In this document: positions 37,794 to 49,534 of the stretch, piece after piece
Position numbering within the stretch: the stretch's first letter is position 1
Layout of the letters: every line of letters begins with the position of its first letter
Assembly (NCBI GenBank): GCA_963693305.1
Contig: OY855905.1
Span: forward strand, 22,597,437-22,661,436
Reading direction: 5' to 3'
Origin: Meandrina meandrites
Taxonomy: Eukaryota; Cnidaria; Anthozoa; Scleractinia; Meandrinidae
Length of the DNA stretch: 64,000 nucleotides
Position numbers and translations under genes: made by a program
The notes under the pieces: generated by a model
What the model was told of the DNA's origin: nothing
Database searches by the model: none
The model's input: only the letters and a program-made list of their open reading frames with translations

Positions 37794-40700
37794 ATGGCGA
37801 TTTACCCCAAATAAAGATAACTTCACAAAAATTATGCCCGCTTATCTGATCGCGAGCTTGGGCTGCCTGCGTGTGGAAACGGATGTATTCTCGTATTCGC
37901 CCACTCGACCGCCCACTCACGTCTCGAGACCGAGAGTTTAAGCACAGGCTTACCACCCTATTTTTGTTTAGTGTCGCAGCTTGTCGACGGAATTATTCCA
38001 ATTACAATTTCTTCCCTAATTGCTATTGTAAATATTTAAGTTTCCCAAATATTTAAATTGACCAAAATATTTGTTTTTATGTGGTTTTCTCGCTGATTTG
38101 TATTGTACTAGGTTGTAGCGTACATGCATGTACTACGTTTTATGAGTTTCGACTTGATTTACACAAGACATGCAGCTTCAAGACCAAGAATTAATCGGAT
38201 AGGAATCTAGCCGAAACATATATTTCCTCGACTCGCTGTTATAAGAGCTCCCGGTCCTCGAAATGAAAGTCTTCGAAACTATAGTCTGGTCTGGTTAAGT
38301 CTGATAAGTTCGCGGATTATTCTTTTGCAACTAACTTGAATATGAAGTTAGATCGTAAATTCGCTGTACCACTAGCCGAAACAATGTATGTTTATTATCA
38401 TCGAAATTGGTCATAATTACTGCCTATGCCTTCCTTAAAACGCAAAACGTGTTCCACCAAAAAAAAAACTTCCTCTGATCGATCAAACGATTTTGGCGTT
38501 GGATGACAGCTAGGGCGTGATAACTGTACATATCGGATGAACAATTAATCGTTTAATTTATGTAAGGGGTTGTTTCCAGGGCAATTCTTCAACTGGGCTG
38601 AACATAAGTCCTGGGAACAAGATTGCGGTTGTATTCCATGTTTTACAAAGACTGGGAACAACCTAATTCACGAGTGTGATTGGTTAAAATCGATATTGAC
38701 CGCGGTCTCGCGGTCTGTTACATGTTTGGTGAGAGGGTTATAAAAAATGAAAAAAATTAAAACAGGATCCAACAACTTTGTTGAGACATTAGACTCGACA
38801 CTCATGGAACTTAGAGATAAATCATTCCTTAAAAAATGTATAAAAATTTTTTGCAACAGTTCGTTACGTTCTTCATTTAAGTGGAGTCCGTCTTTGAATT
38901 ACTCGAGCAGTTGTTTTGAGGATGGATGTGTGCCATGTTTGAAGTGTATTAAATAAAACATTGGTTTGTGGAACAGAGTTGCGCGGTGAATTTAGCATCA
39001 TAAGCCGAGCTTCTCGACCAATCAGAATGTCTGATTCTTATATTCACCTCTGGAAATTATACTGATAATTAATTTTATTAACACTTTGATGAAAGCCGCG
39101 TGAGACAAAGAGACAATGATGCATTGTTTACGACACAAGGATAGACCGTGAGCCTATACGATACTCCTATTTTGCATATTCTGCAAAACAGTCGTAAGAA
39201 TGAAGGAGTACATGAAAAATGTAATACTTCTACAGTCCATGATGTTAAGAATAACCTTTCGGACAAAGTATTACCTCTTCTGTCATGTTCTGTCGGCAAC
39301 TTTACTAAATTGCCGATCTACCAAAAATGTGGACAAACATGAAAAAGGCAAAACAGAAACAAAACAAACAGTATGTCACACATCGACTAAGAAAAAGTCA
39401 ATTTAAAGAGGCTTGTAGTCAAAGATGTGTGTCTTCAGTGCCACTGACAAACAACTTGGAAAGGAAAATGAAAAATACCGTTGTTGACATCATAGTTAGT
39501 AGAAATAGTTAGTACTAACTGTTGACATGAAATATACCTCCAAAGGCCAGTGTATTTCTCCAGCTGTATCTACATTTTAACGAGGGAACTCCAAAGATTG
39601 CTAGGACATATCAACATAGATATTTTCGTGTTTTAAATCAGTATCGATCAGTGAGGATAGCAATTACTCGAATGAAGTCACCACGCGCTCACGCATCATC
39701 TAGCTTGCGGTCTTTATAACTAGATATATTGGAATCTACATATTTTAATTAATTATCAGTCTATTGAAACCTCGAGCTTGCAATCGTAATACATTGGGGG
39801 TGTTAGCTGGCAGTGGGCAAAGTCAATTGTAACCCAGAGAAAATGGTCTATTAAATAGGCCATTTCGAGTCGGTGTTTTGATAGCTGTTTCAAATCGATA
39901 TCCTTTGACTGTTTGAAAATAAAATTAACTAACAAAGCGGTCGGGCATGGTTCTGTGAATATGCATCAGAGTGGTAGAAAGCAATCGATATCACTTTGAG
40001 TGTCATACTGCCGGAAACGGAAACGTATACGGAAACGGATGTGCTTTATTTCTCCACCAAGTTATACCCACGCACATTATATTGATCGACTTGCAAGGGT
40101 TTGTATGGGGACGCAATGGTCTTGTGGATGGAATCTAACCCGCATATTCAAGAATTCTTGAGATTCAAAATCGCTCGCGATGTGTGGTCCTCAATGATGA
40201 GCATTTAGCAGCTAGCACATTTCACGACTTCGCTGACGTTTTGGACCAGCAAAGCTTGTATTCACGAGTAAAACTGAGGAAACTACAAATTGGGTTTTAT
40301 TTGAACAAGTTAACTAATTTTCAGCTTGAAATCGTCAAAAATACATTCAACAAACAAGACACACTGGAGACATGTTGATTTTTTTACTTCCGTCAATCGC
40401 CTGTTGTCAAGTGACTTTTCCCGCGCTGTCACACCACACTGACCGTCGCCACACGCGCAGTGCTCAGGTTGTTCAGTTTTTCAAAAATTTTTCATCGTGG
40501 AAAAAACGTTTTTTATGTTGGGGCTGGCTATCGAACTGGTTTGGTATATAAAAAAATATGTAGAATTAAAATTGGCATATACTAAAACAATTAGCGTTTG
40601 CAAAAATAAGACTGTTTCGTAGTCTAAGTTTTCTTCTCTCCGAGATAAAATTTACTTCGTCGCCTTATATCATATTTTACCGGCTGTACTTTTTTACCGC

Positions 40701-41075
40701 GGGAACTCCAAGGAATGCGGGGATTTTAAAACACCAGAATGAAAATTTACAGCACAACTGACAAGGACAAAAAGTAGGTTTTTATTAGCTAATTGTTTAA
40801 CAGGTGTGTCAATATAGACATTTTCGTGATTTAAATCAGTACGACAATTACTCGAATAAAGTCACTTCGTGCTCACGCATCATTTATCAGGAAGGTAGCT
40901 TGTAGTGCCAATCAAGAGATACATTGGAATCTACATAATGTACTCAGTCCGTGAATTACTAATTATGAGGTTACTACGCAAAGTTCCTGTGTCACATCAC
41001 AAGTCTATAACAATTAGAAATCTTTCATATTCAGTCCTTGTCGTCGACTGGTGCTTTTAGCTTTTCTTTCCAACT

Positions 41076-41744
41076 TTACTTGGAATCCTTGTACACGGTT
41101 ATCTCGATGTAGTTGATAGTGTAGCGTTCCACGCTTTTGAAGCGATACATCTCGAACGTCAGGCCCTTGCTCAGCTTCAAAGTGTCGGAGTACTGGGCGA
41201 CAATCTTATGGCCGTCATCGATGGCGCAGTAGGCAGATCCAAACATCTCGCTCGGCTTCATTGAGAGCTCAAATTGATCAGGGTTATTCCTTGAGGTAGA
41301 AGAAATAGTCGCTGCGACATCTAAGTTGGGGTTTCGCAACTTGGCACTCGCAGAATCGCCTTCAACCGCTCTGTACGGACCTAACGTGTTGTAGTCGCGA
41401 CTTGGATCCAACAGCTGAATTCCCACGGAAAAATCCCCGTCGGATATCATGTAAGACATAGGATCACGTGGCTGCTGCGGCTCGGGAAGGACGACACCCA
41501 CCTTCATCTTCACCGTAATATCGTCATCATCTTTCAGCTGGCCACTCGGAATAAGTTGAACACGGAAGATGTTTTCCCAGTCAGAGGAGTCGGGCTTGAT
41601 GACAAGGTTCAGATCATCTCCCTCGAACGGGGACCTCCAATCTGCGTTTTTACGTAGCCAGTTGGGAAGCATCAGGCGATGGTAGAGAAGTCTTGGAAGG
41701 TAAGATGGGTGAGCTTGCGCTGCGGCACTGACTGGTGCAGACAT
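41076..41744 (-). CDS. Uncharacterised 222-residue protein
   Basis: I do not recognise this gene by name. Starting at the ATG at 41744 (MSAPVSAAAQ) it encodes 222 residues; the frame is open 15 codons further, but only from a GTG, and an upstream exon is possible. No signal peptide or membrane segment is obvious. The N-terminal third is rich in leucine and basic residues (PSYLPRLLYHRLMLPNWLRK). The rest reads like a beta-strand-rich globular domain: an FRVQLIPSGQ strand, the motif YMISDGDFSVGIQLLD, GPYRAVEGD, an SAYCAIDDGHK turn, and a C-terminal alternation ending YTINYIEITVYKD. A jelly-roll or lectin-like fold is a guess only. Codon use is more GC-rich than the flanks, which supports real coding. 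Its twin in unit 1 is frameshifted. Confidence 0.6.
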   Translation of the reverse strand: MSAPVSAAAQAHPSYLPRLLYHRLMLPNWLRKNADWRSPFEGDDLNLVIKPDSSDWENIFRVQLIPSGQLKDDDDITVKMKVGVVLPEPQQPRDPMSYMISDGDFSVGIQLLDPSRDYNTLGPYRAVEGDSASAKLRNPNLDVAATISSTSRNNPDQFELSMKPSEMFGSAYCAIDDGHKIVAQYSDTLKLSKGLTFEMYRFKSVERYTINYIEITVYKDSK

Positions 41745-42422
41745 CCTTGTTTCTTGCAGGTAGCAAATGGCAATGTCACCTTCACGCACTCGGTGCTGGA
41801 GGTAAGAGTGACACTGCGAACTGTAGACACGTATTAATAAAGCGTTCGATTAAACAAAGCGAAGGGAGTGACCATTATGTTCTGACGAAAGAGCGAGGCG
41901 TCTTCAAGTGGTCTTTCCGCAAGAAAATTAATTAAGCTAATGATTATTGAAATAATAAGTATATGTTATTGGTACTTTACAATACAACAAAGTCCATAGT
42001 TTGATAGTTGACGCGGTTTTATAACTACTTTCAGTCGATTGAAACCTTGAGCTTACCGTTTGATAAATTTGCATTGGTTGTTGGTTGCAGGCAGTGGGCG
42101 AAGTCGATAGAAACCGATCGAGAGGAAATGGTCTAATAGGCAATTTTCGAGTCGTCGTTTTGCCTTTGTTTTAAAATCGAGGATGTTCTCCACTGTTCCA
42201 AAATAATATAAATAACAAAGCTGGTCAAGTATGGTTCTGCGGATATGCGTCAAAGCGAAAGGAAGCAATCAATATCACTTGAGTTTGGTCCAGGGAGTTT
42301 GGTACGGAAACGGATGTGCTTTCTTTCTACACCAAGTTACCCACGCGCATTCCAAATCGACTTATAATGGTTTGTATGGGAACGCAACGATTTTGTTTTG
42401 TGAATAACAATGACTTACCCTG

Positions 42423-43535
42423 TTGCTGCGTTGTATTCCGCTCCACAGGTTTCCGGCTTTATTCATTCAGATCAGTTTAATTGCCTATAAGAAGGATTGT
42501 GGAACTGAGACTGCCCTATTATATAATCAGCACTTTTGGATGAGATGGCTCGATGGACATTCTAACTTTGTTAGAGTTCTGTCTTTTGACTTCTCGAAAG
42601 CCTTTGATTCGGTTTCCCACAGAGTAGTAATTGATAAACTTAAGAAAGTGCCTGACATTAACCCCTATATTGTTAATTGGGTTATTGACTTTTTAAAGGA
42701 TCGTCAGCAAAGGGTATGTGTAGATAAAGTCAAGACCCCATTTTTGCCTGTCAATCGAGGTGTGCCCCAAGGCACTGTTCTGGGGCCTGTACTTTTTACC
42801 ATCATGGTTAATGATATAAGACCCACCTCCCAGAATACCTTAATGACTAAATATGCTGATGACATTACATGTAGCATACCCGTTGGGCCTAAGGTCAATG
42901 ATAATGCCTCTGAGGAGGTAGAGAAAATCAAAGTCTGGGCAGAGGAGAATTTGATGAAACTTAATTTAAGTAAGACCAAGGAACTAGTCATAAGAGGAAG
43001 AACGACTTTACCCCCTCCTGAGCCAATTGTTACCATTGAACGTGTGTCATATTTAAAGCTTTTAGGAGTAACTTTCCAGGATAGTCCTACCAACTGGGAT
43101 AAGCATTTTGATGATTTAATGAAAAGAGCTCTAAAACGTATGCATATCCTTAGAGTGTGTAAAAGAAATGGTTATAGTGTATCTGATCTTGATTACCTCT
43201 TCAATTGCCTCATTATGTCACTTTTTACTTACTGTATTAGAGTTTGGGGTGTTGCTACTTATACCAAATACCTTATTCAGATTGATAGACTATTGAGAAG
43301 GGCCTTTCGATTTGGGTATATTCTACATGAATCATCGATTCAACAGTTTGTTAAAGACAGAGATGTGAGGCTCTGGAAAAGTATTATGGGTACTTCCTCG
43401 CATCCCTTGCAGGATCTTCTCCCCCCACTTAAGAACCGGGCTCTACGCGGTAGGACGCATCCTTACCAGATCCCACGTGTTAACACAGAGAGGTTTAAGA
43501 AGTGCTTTGTAAACAGATGTCTTTTTTTATTCTAA
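42423..43535 (+). pseudogene. 5'-truncated non-LTR retrotransposon reverse transcriptase (unit 2)
   Basis: Copy of the unit 1 fragment with the same RGVPQG and YADD motifs, the same missing endonuclease and the same upstream frameshift. It differs by one visible amino acid (alanine to valine in the LRACKRNG region, near 43155). Because it was duplicated with the whole unit, it is not an independent insertion. Its TTTA tail lies at about 43612-43635. Confidence 0.85.
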
Positions 43536-44599
43536 ATAATCCATAATCCATCTCAATTTATAATGACTTTGTAAGTTTTAACGTTTGATTTAAAACTATG
43601 AATAAAGACTTTTTATTTATTTATTTATTTATTTAATGGCGATTTACCCCAAATAAAGATAACTTCACAAAAATTATGCCCGCTTATCTGATCGCGAGCT
43701 TGGGCTGCCTGCGTGTGGAAACGGATGTATTCTCGTATTCGCCCACTCGACCGCCCACTCACGTCTCGAGACCGAGAGTTTAAGCACAGGCTTACCACCC
43801 TATTTTTGTTTAGTGTCGCAGCTTGTCGACGGAATTATTCCAATTACAATTTCTTCCCTAATTGCTATTGTAAATATTTAAGTTTCCCAAATATTTAAAT
43901 TGACCAAAATATTTGTTTTTATGTGGTTTTCTCGCTGATTTGTATTGTACTAGGTTGTAGCGTACATGCATGTACTACGTTTTATGAGTTTCGACTTGAT
44001 TTACACAAGACATGCAGCTTCAAGACCAAGAATTAATCGGATAGGAATCTAGCCGAAACATATATTTCCTCGACTCGCTGTTATAAGAGCTCCCGGTCCT
44101 CGAAATGAAAGTCTTCGAAACTATAGTCTGGTCTGGTTAAGTCTGATAAGTTCGCGGATTATTCTTTTGCAACTAACTTGAATATGAAGTTAGATCGTAA
44201 ATTCGCTGTACCACTAGCCGAAACAATGTATGTTTATTATCATCGAAATTGGTCATAATTACTGCCTATGCCTTCCTTAAAACGCAAAACGTGTTCCACC
44301 AAAAAAAAAACTTCCTCTGATCGATCAAACGATTTTGGCGTTGGATGACAGCTAGGGCGTGATAACTGTACATATCGGATGAACAATTAATCGTTTAATT
44401 TATGTAAGGGGTTGTTTCCAGGGCAATTCTTCAACTGGGCTGAACATAAGTCCTGAGAACAAGATTGCGGTTGTATTCCATGTTTTACAAAGACTGGGAA
44501 CAACCTAATTCACGAGTGTGATTGGTTAAAATCGATATTGACCGCGGTCTCGCGGTCTGTTACATGTTTGGTGAGAGGGTTATAAAAAATGAAAAAAAT

Positions 44600-45300
44600 A
44601 CTGAATGGAAAGGCAAAAAAAACTTGACGAGAAAAAGAACGAGGAAACTTTGGCAAATTCAAGTTCAGCTCAGGCATGCCGTCAAAACACCAGCTGAAGA
44701 CAAAATTGGGAAGAACTGCAAGGCCAGAAGTTAAATTAAAAGGTCTCAACACGACTTAAAGCGACTTAAACACCTGTAAGAATACATTTTGCCAGTTAAC
44801 GAAAGTGGCTAGAGAAATTGAAAACATACCCATAACCAATCAAACATACCCATAACCTAAGCTCGATTAGCTTTTTAGTTATACTCAGAGTAAATTTACC
44901 ACATTTTTGTATTAACATATATTTGTAATACAAATCTGATGTCTTTCTGGTAGTAAAGCGTGTATTGTTGTTGTCCAATCTGGAAATCGTCGGCTTATAG
45001 AAGATGGGGGCCTTGAACCACTCCAAAATTTGCTGCAGAGATATGGAACACTTGAGGCATTACACTTAGCGCCATTTAAGAGTGGCCTATCCAAATGTGC
45101 AAGCATATTGCATAGCTTCCAATTTTGTCTCCTTTTTAATTATCTATTGATATGTACATACTTTTGAGTTATTTTCCCTAGATTGTTTTTATATTTCTTT
45201 AATCTTAATAGAGGACCCTGCTGTAAATCACTCTGTGACGTATGGCTTCCTCATTAAAGATGATGATGATGATGATGAGGATGATGATTATAATTATTAA
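44600..45300 (+). other. Possible 3' end of a retroelement with (GAT)n tail
   Basis: The right-hand part (about 45190-45285) reads TAGAGGACCCTGCTGTAAAT, then GTGACGTATGGCTTCC, then CATTAAAGATGATGATGATG. A CATTAAAG plus trinucleotide microsatellite ending is typical of LINE 3' tails in invertebrates. No reverse-transcriptase motif is readable upstream, so this would be a heavily 5'-truncated copy. Confidence 0.4.
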
Positions 45301-45403
45301 TCCGCATTACCTGCTGATATGCTCGACCTTCCTTTGTGCAAGTCAAATACCAGCGGGTACGAACCTTCTACAGGAGTTTCTTGTCTGGCCATATAATAAG
45401 CAT

Positions 45404-45535
45404 CTTATCAACCGAGCTTAGTTGGTCTGAGGAGAATTTTGACGTCGTTCTTGAGTACAAACCTCACTGCATTCGGTCTGCACTTACGATCTCGGTCGAG
45501 ATTCTCCCATTCAGACCTCCTGCTCGGTTAATAAG
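45404..45535. mobile_element. Small palindromic MITE
   Basis: About 40 bases at the left (CTTATCAACCGAGC...GGTCTG...GAGAATTTTGAC) are matched in inverted orientation at the right (GTCGAGATTCTCCC...CAGACC...GCTCGGTTAATAAG). The element is about 132 bases long, almost entirely hairpin, with no coding capacity. Confidence 0.65.
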
Positions 45536-46389
45536 AACCAAAATCGAAGTTTCATGACCTTAAGGTTCCGCCAAACGTAAAATGTGAACTTTTGAAGTTC
45601 TTTTATCGATATCAGAGTATTGGCCGACTGCATGAGATATCGAAACTCAGCGTACGTGTCTTATAGTGCAGTACTTAGCCTGTGTTGAGACTTTAGCCAT
45701 GGGTTGTGTCGCCAAAATACTTATATGATAATCTTGTGCATTGGACTAAACTTTATTGACCGTTCTAATACTTTTACGAAAGTGTATAGCCCGTAATACA
45801 ATGGAGGAAATGGTGAACCATAAGCTCCTGTGAAACTTAACAAAATTATAGGTCCGCACTGAGTAATTCGGAAAGGCTGGATTCTTCACGCGCTCCGATT
45901 ACAGCTAAAGGGAAAACATGACTTTGCAGAACATAAACACGAAGAATCGTGTATTATTTCACGCAGGTATAAATATGTAACACAAGGCACGTATATCAGC
46001 TGAAGCCATGTATTATATCATTAAACACTCCAGTCATTTGAGAACATTTTGAAAACATCTCGCCTTCGGATCCTGCTTTCAAAATTTCTATCATGTTTGC
46101 AAACCGCCATCATCTTTTATGACAGTAAAATAGATAGGTCTACTTCTTAACTGCGCTAGCGTCTTTTTTATTAACATCATGTTGCTGTTTTTGGAAACGT
46201 TTAAACTCTTGACTTGGATTATTCTCTTTGAAATGTACCGCAATTCAGTATTGGACAAATTTGATAACACCTGAAGTAGAGTATATTGGCAAAATACCGT
46301 TATATTGCACTATGAACAGCGTGGTAAAAACGTGCTTTGGTGCACGGCAGGTGACATGCTTTACTGTATAAATGATACGGTACGTATTT

Positions 46390-46460
46390 TGGGCGTCACT
46401 TTCGGTAAACATCTTAATGTTGCAGGATAGAGATTGAAGGCGTTGCCTGATAGTGGCAGG
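46390..46460 (+). promoter_or_regulatory. Conserved upstream block of gene A
   Basis: The sequence GTCACTTTCGGTAA...GCAGGAT...TTGAAGGCG just before the gene A start resembles blocks at the same place in gene B (51981-52060) and gene C (61021-61090). Conservation outside coding sequence suggests a core promoter or 5' leader shared by the family. Gene A is the most diverged of the three. Confidence 0.4.
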
Positions 46461-46469
46461 AAACTTAAA

Positions 46470-48141
46470 ATGCAACACTTTGCAGCCTTACTGCTCACTA
46501 TAACTCTGAGCGTTTGCTCTGTTCACTGTTTTCTTGTAGCAAACGAAGGAAACGAGAAGTGCAAAGAGGTGAGACGTGAGACTAGAACTAATAACGCATT
46601 ATTTTGTTGTAGTTCCGGCAATCAGCTGTTGCGGTTGTGCGTACTCTCTGAGGTTGTTCTTGAGGTTTCGAGACGTCGGTGATATCAGGGAAGCGAGAGA
46701 TTCACAATAAAGAAACATAATTTTTTATCATTCATCATTACTGAGGATCACCCGAATCAGTTTTTTTAAAACGTATGCCTGAATAGCTTTACTCAAGATT
46801 CGAGCTTCCTAAAGACAGCAGAGACCTGCGTTCGTCATTGCTACGCTGAAATCCGAACTAAAATAAAGTTTTTGACCTCGATTTTAGTGTCGGCAAAGGG
46901 CTAGTCTCGGGGAGGAGACAGTTAATTTATTTAGGGATTCCGTGTTCAGCTCACTCTCGCTACATTTAACGAACAGCGGGACTGTATTAAATCTTGTAGC
47001 CGTTGGGCAACATACATCCTATTTATATTTCAATTCTAGAAGTGTTTGTTACTTTTGTTGTCCTTCTACTTATCTGTTTGTTTCAGTACACAACTTATGA
47101 AGATTGTGTGAGGGAAGCGTACGTGGCGGCCGCAAAATGCCGGGTTTCAAAGGTCTCACAACTCACGGTCAACATTTACGAGATTTGTGATGGGTATCAA
47201 GACATGTTGAAACGCCTATGTTCCGCTCACTGCGCAAAAGGTAAGCCGAGATGAAACCCCGTGACAGTTATGTCACACATCTATCACATGCGCCTGGGCG
47301 TGACATGCAAATCGTAATGTATGATATTGTGGCAACATCCATAACGGGTGCATGGAGGATTGTAAGTGGAGAGGGGGAACGAATTATTTTATTCAAGAGA
47401 CACTTGTGTCCGAGATATAAATTGCTTCCTAAAATAAGCTTTTTCCACCGTACTGTTCCCACAATAGCCTCCTAACCTCGTCCCCAGGGCTTATCCCTCA
47501 CGAAGAAGGGAAAGCCCTGGGGACGAGGTTGAATCGGGAGTTCGTCGTTCGTCAGAGTCGACCTGTCGCTAGTCTTATCAAGTCTCTTTACATAAGATGT
47601 CAAACATGAATTGCGGTAAGGGGCTATAAAAGAGGTATTACTTTTACATGAACAATGGAGAATGCAATACCATACAATGAAAATATCATCTCCGTTTGGG
47701 TCGGCGTTATAAAAAATACCAGCCTTTGCCAGTTTCGGAGGAACTGACCTGTTAAAGACAACCTGTAATGTAGCCAACCATTTATTACAAAAAAATCTAA
47801 ATATATTGTTGTTATCTTTATTATTAAAAGCATCTTGCCTGGAGTGCTTCAACAAAATGGAAAAGATCGTGGAGAGCTGTGAATTTTCCAAGAAAATAAA
47901 TTGTGATCTCAACGCCAGTGCCACAGCTCACGAATGTCAAGAAGCAAAGATTTCTCTCATCAAGTACTGCAACAGCAAGGAATGCCAAGGTAGCTACGGT
48001 GTTTTACGTTTACAAAACACAAATAGGCCATATTCGTATTCTCGGTATTGGACTGGAACTAGCTTCCAATTGAGGCTAATGCGGGGAATCTTTTCAAATG
48101 CAAATCACATGAAGTCCTTTTTAATTATATTCCCCCGCATT

Positions 48142-48174
<33 letters not shown>

Positions 48175-49534
48175 CGAGAATACGAATATGGCCTATTTGC
48201 AAAGTGTTACAGTTATGTGGGCAGCCACGGGCATACTAACTTTAGCAACAGTACGGCAATAACTCACTCGTAATGTCCTTGAATTTCCAGTTTGCAAAGA
48301 TCTCTACTGCCGCAATGGTGGCAAGTGCGCCGGGCCCAACGCTTCTTGGTGCGCATGCCCGTCAGGATACACTGGCGCCTTCTGTCAAAAAAGTAAGTGG
48401 TATCTCACCGCCTTTTTATTCTTTTTTTTTCAAAGAGTCGAGAATGGAATAAAATTAAGATTTACGATGAAATAACAGCATCTTGGCAGTTCAAGCCATA
48501 TTCAGGATCGAAGATTGCTCGTAATTAGATTTCAACCGGCGAATTCCAGTTAATAATGGCTACAGTCTAGAAACAGTATGAACTGGAATTATTTAACTTA
48601 GCACAGTTCGTCATTCTCATTTCCATTCGAAGGCAGATGTGCAAGAAAGCCATGTAAAAACGGCGGCACCTGCATTGGTGAGAACCTCTGTAAATGCCCA
48701 CCTCCTTTTTCTGGTGCTCAGTGTACAAGAAAAAGACTGGGAACCAAAGAGAATCCAGCACCAAACGCACAGGCAATTCTTGACGCCGGCGATAGTTTGG
48801 GCAGCGGCATGTACTGGATCCAGCCCCCTGGTGAAACAGCCCCGGCTCAAACCTACTGTGACATGAGCTTTGCTGGTGGAGCATGGATGCTAGCTAGTTA
48901 CGGCTACGTTCACGCAACGGGAATAAATGCCAACAACAAGGGCATTCCTAATATGAACAAACCGTTTGGTTACGCCTGGCTTCCCACACAGCGCAGCTCC
49001 TCAAACGGGTTGATTAATTTACCACATGGGGCTGTAAAAATGGTCAATAATGCTCGTTATATGATCATGGCTGCGGGTAACAACCCAGCCACGCGTGGTA
49101 TTAACGAATATGCATACGTATACCGTATTTACCTAAAGAACAATCCTTACAACATAACTTTTGCAAATCATAACCGCTATAATGGTGGACAGCCGGGTCG
49201 TATGCATGTCGTTGACTTTGTCGTTAAAGCGTTGAAAGGGGAAAGTGGGACGTATGTGAGATATTCGCTGGGGGAGGCCCTGGGGGTGACGTGGACCGAT
49301 TCCTATCCCACCGGTTACGGGTTTAACGACAAGACCGCGCCAAATGCGATCTTTTCTAAGGGTCCCTTTTTCCCCAGTGTCCATTCGGGTTCGGGACGTA
49401 GCCCATGTTCTGGATGTACCCCTACCAATTACGAGCCTGATGTGGTGGGAGGGTCCCCTCACTACACACATCACGGATGGTTTGGTGCGAACGGCTGGGA
49501 TAAAACAGGCCAAACCTCCATTTGGTTTAAGTAA
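46470..49534 (+). CDS. Gene A: secreted Cys-rich/EGF/fibrinogen-like protein
   Basis: Five exons deduced from reading frame and GT-AG sites: 46470-46568, 47087-47240, 47831-47989, 48291-48392 and 48633-49534 (471 residues). Exon 1 encodes a signal peptide (MQHFAALLLTITLSVC). Exon 2 is a cysteine-rich module (YEDC...KC...IC...LC..HCAK). Exon 3 is a second one (CLECFNKMEKIVESC...KYC...EC). Exon 4 is a six-cysteine EGF module (CRNGGKC...CACPSGYTGAFC). Exon 5 holds another EGF module (CKNGGTC...CKCPPPFSGAQC) and a roughly 240-residue fibrinogen-like region starting GMYWIQPPGETAPAQTYCDM. Introns 2-4 are phase 1, which allows exon shuffling. The protein should be extracellular, binding glycans or matrix. 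Corals have similar proteins called skeletal-organic-matrix-like, but function here is inferred. Intron 3 holds a hairpin MITE. Exon borders are unverified. Confidence 0.85.
47474..47529. repeat. Hairpin in gene A intron 2
   Basis: Arms AACCTCGTCCCCAGGGCTT and its exact inverted complement are separated by about 18 bases. It is probably a minimal MITE remnant. It lies in the intron between exons 2 and 3 of gene A and does not affect the exons. Confidence 0.75.
48021..48198. mobile_element. Hairpin MITE in gene A intron 3
   Basis: The arm 48021-48087 (AAATAGGCCATATTCGTATT...AATGCGGGGA) is repeated in inverted orientation at about 48131-48198 with few mismatches and a loop of about 43 bases. 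No coding capacity. It is inserted between the exons for the second cysteine-rich module and the first EGF module. Confidence 0.85.

Larger units (their letters stand above)
32918..38757. repeat. Tandem duplication, unit 1 (5.84 kb)
   Basis: Everything from AATTAAAACAGG (about 32918) to GAAAAAAAT (about 38757) recurs directly downstream in head-to-tail orientation. By eye the units differ at only about five single bases plus one 2-base indel. Single-base differences are near 33006, 34106, 34147, 37314 and 38614; the indel is near 35743. This unit carries the frameshifted copy of the uncharacterised gene and one reverse-transcriptase fragment. To its left lies AT-rich simple sequence (TTTA/ATTA repeats, about 32855-32917). 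Confidence 0.93.
38758..44599. repeat. Tandem duplication, unit 2 (5.84 kb)
   Basis: Head-to-tail repeat of 32918-38757. At the internal junction the end of unit 1 (GAAAAAAAT) and the start of unit 2 (AATTAAAAC) share AAT, so the join has 3 bases of microhomology. The right end diverges from unit 1 after GAAAAAAAT, where it continues ACTGAATGG. Unit 2 carries the intact form of the uncharacterised gene and a second, nearly identical reverse-transcriptase fragment. An older gene-less flank copy is also present at 39580-40150. Confidence 0.93.

Noticed and set aside
41760..41801. A plus-strand stretch with an acceptor-like TTCTTGCAG and a donor-like GAGGTAAGAG
   Set aside because: It overlaps the start of the minus-strand gene, is only 42 bases and has no partner exons on the plus strand; probably chance.
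32918..44599. The two 5.84-kb units considered as long terminal repeats of a giant element
   Set aside because: They are directly adjacent with no internal region, lack TG...CA ends and target-site duplication, and contain a gene plus an older LINE insertion; a segmental duplication fits better.
49133..49513. Antisense open frame opposite gene A exon 5 (and 57438-57791 opposite gene B)
   Set aside because: It exists only because the conserved exon 5 sequence has few stops on the other strand; splice sites and paralogue conservation support the plus-strand gene.
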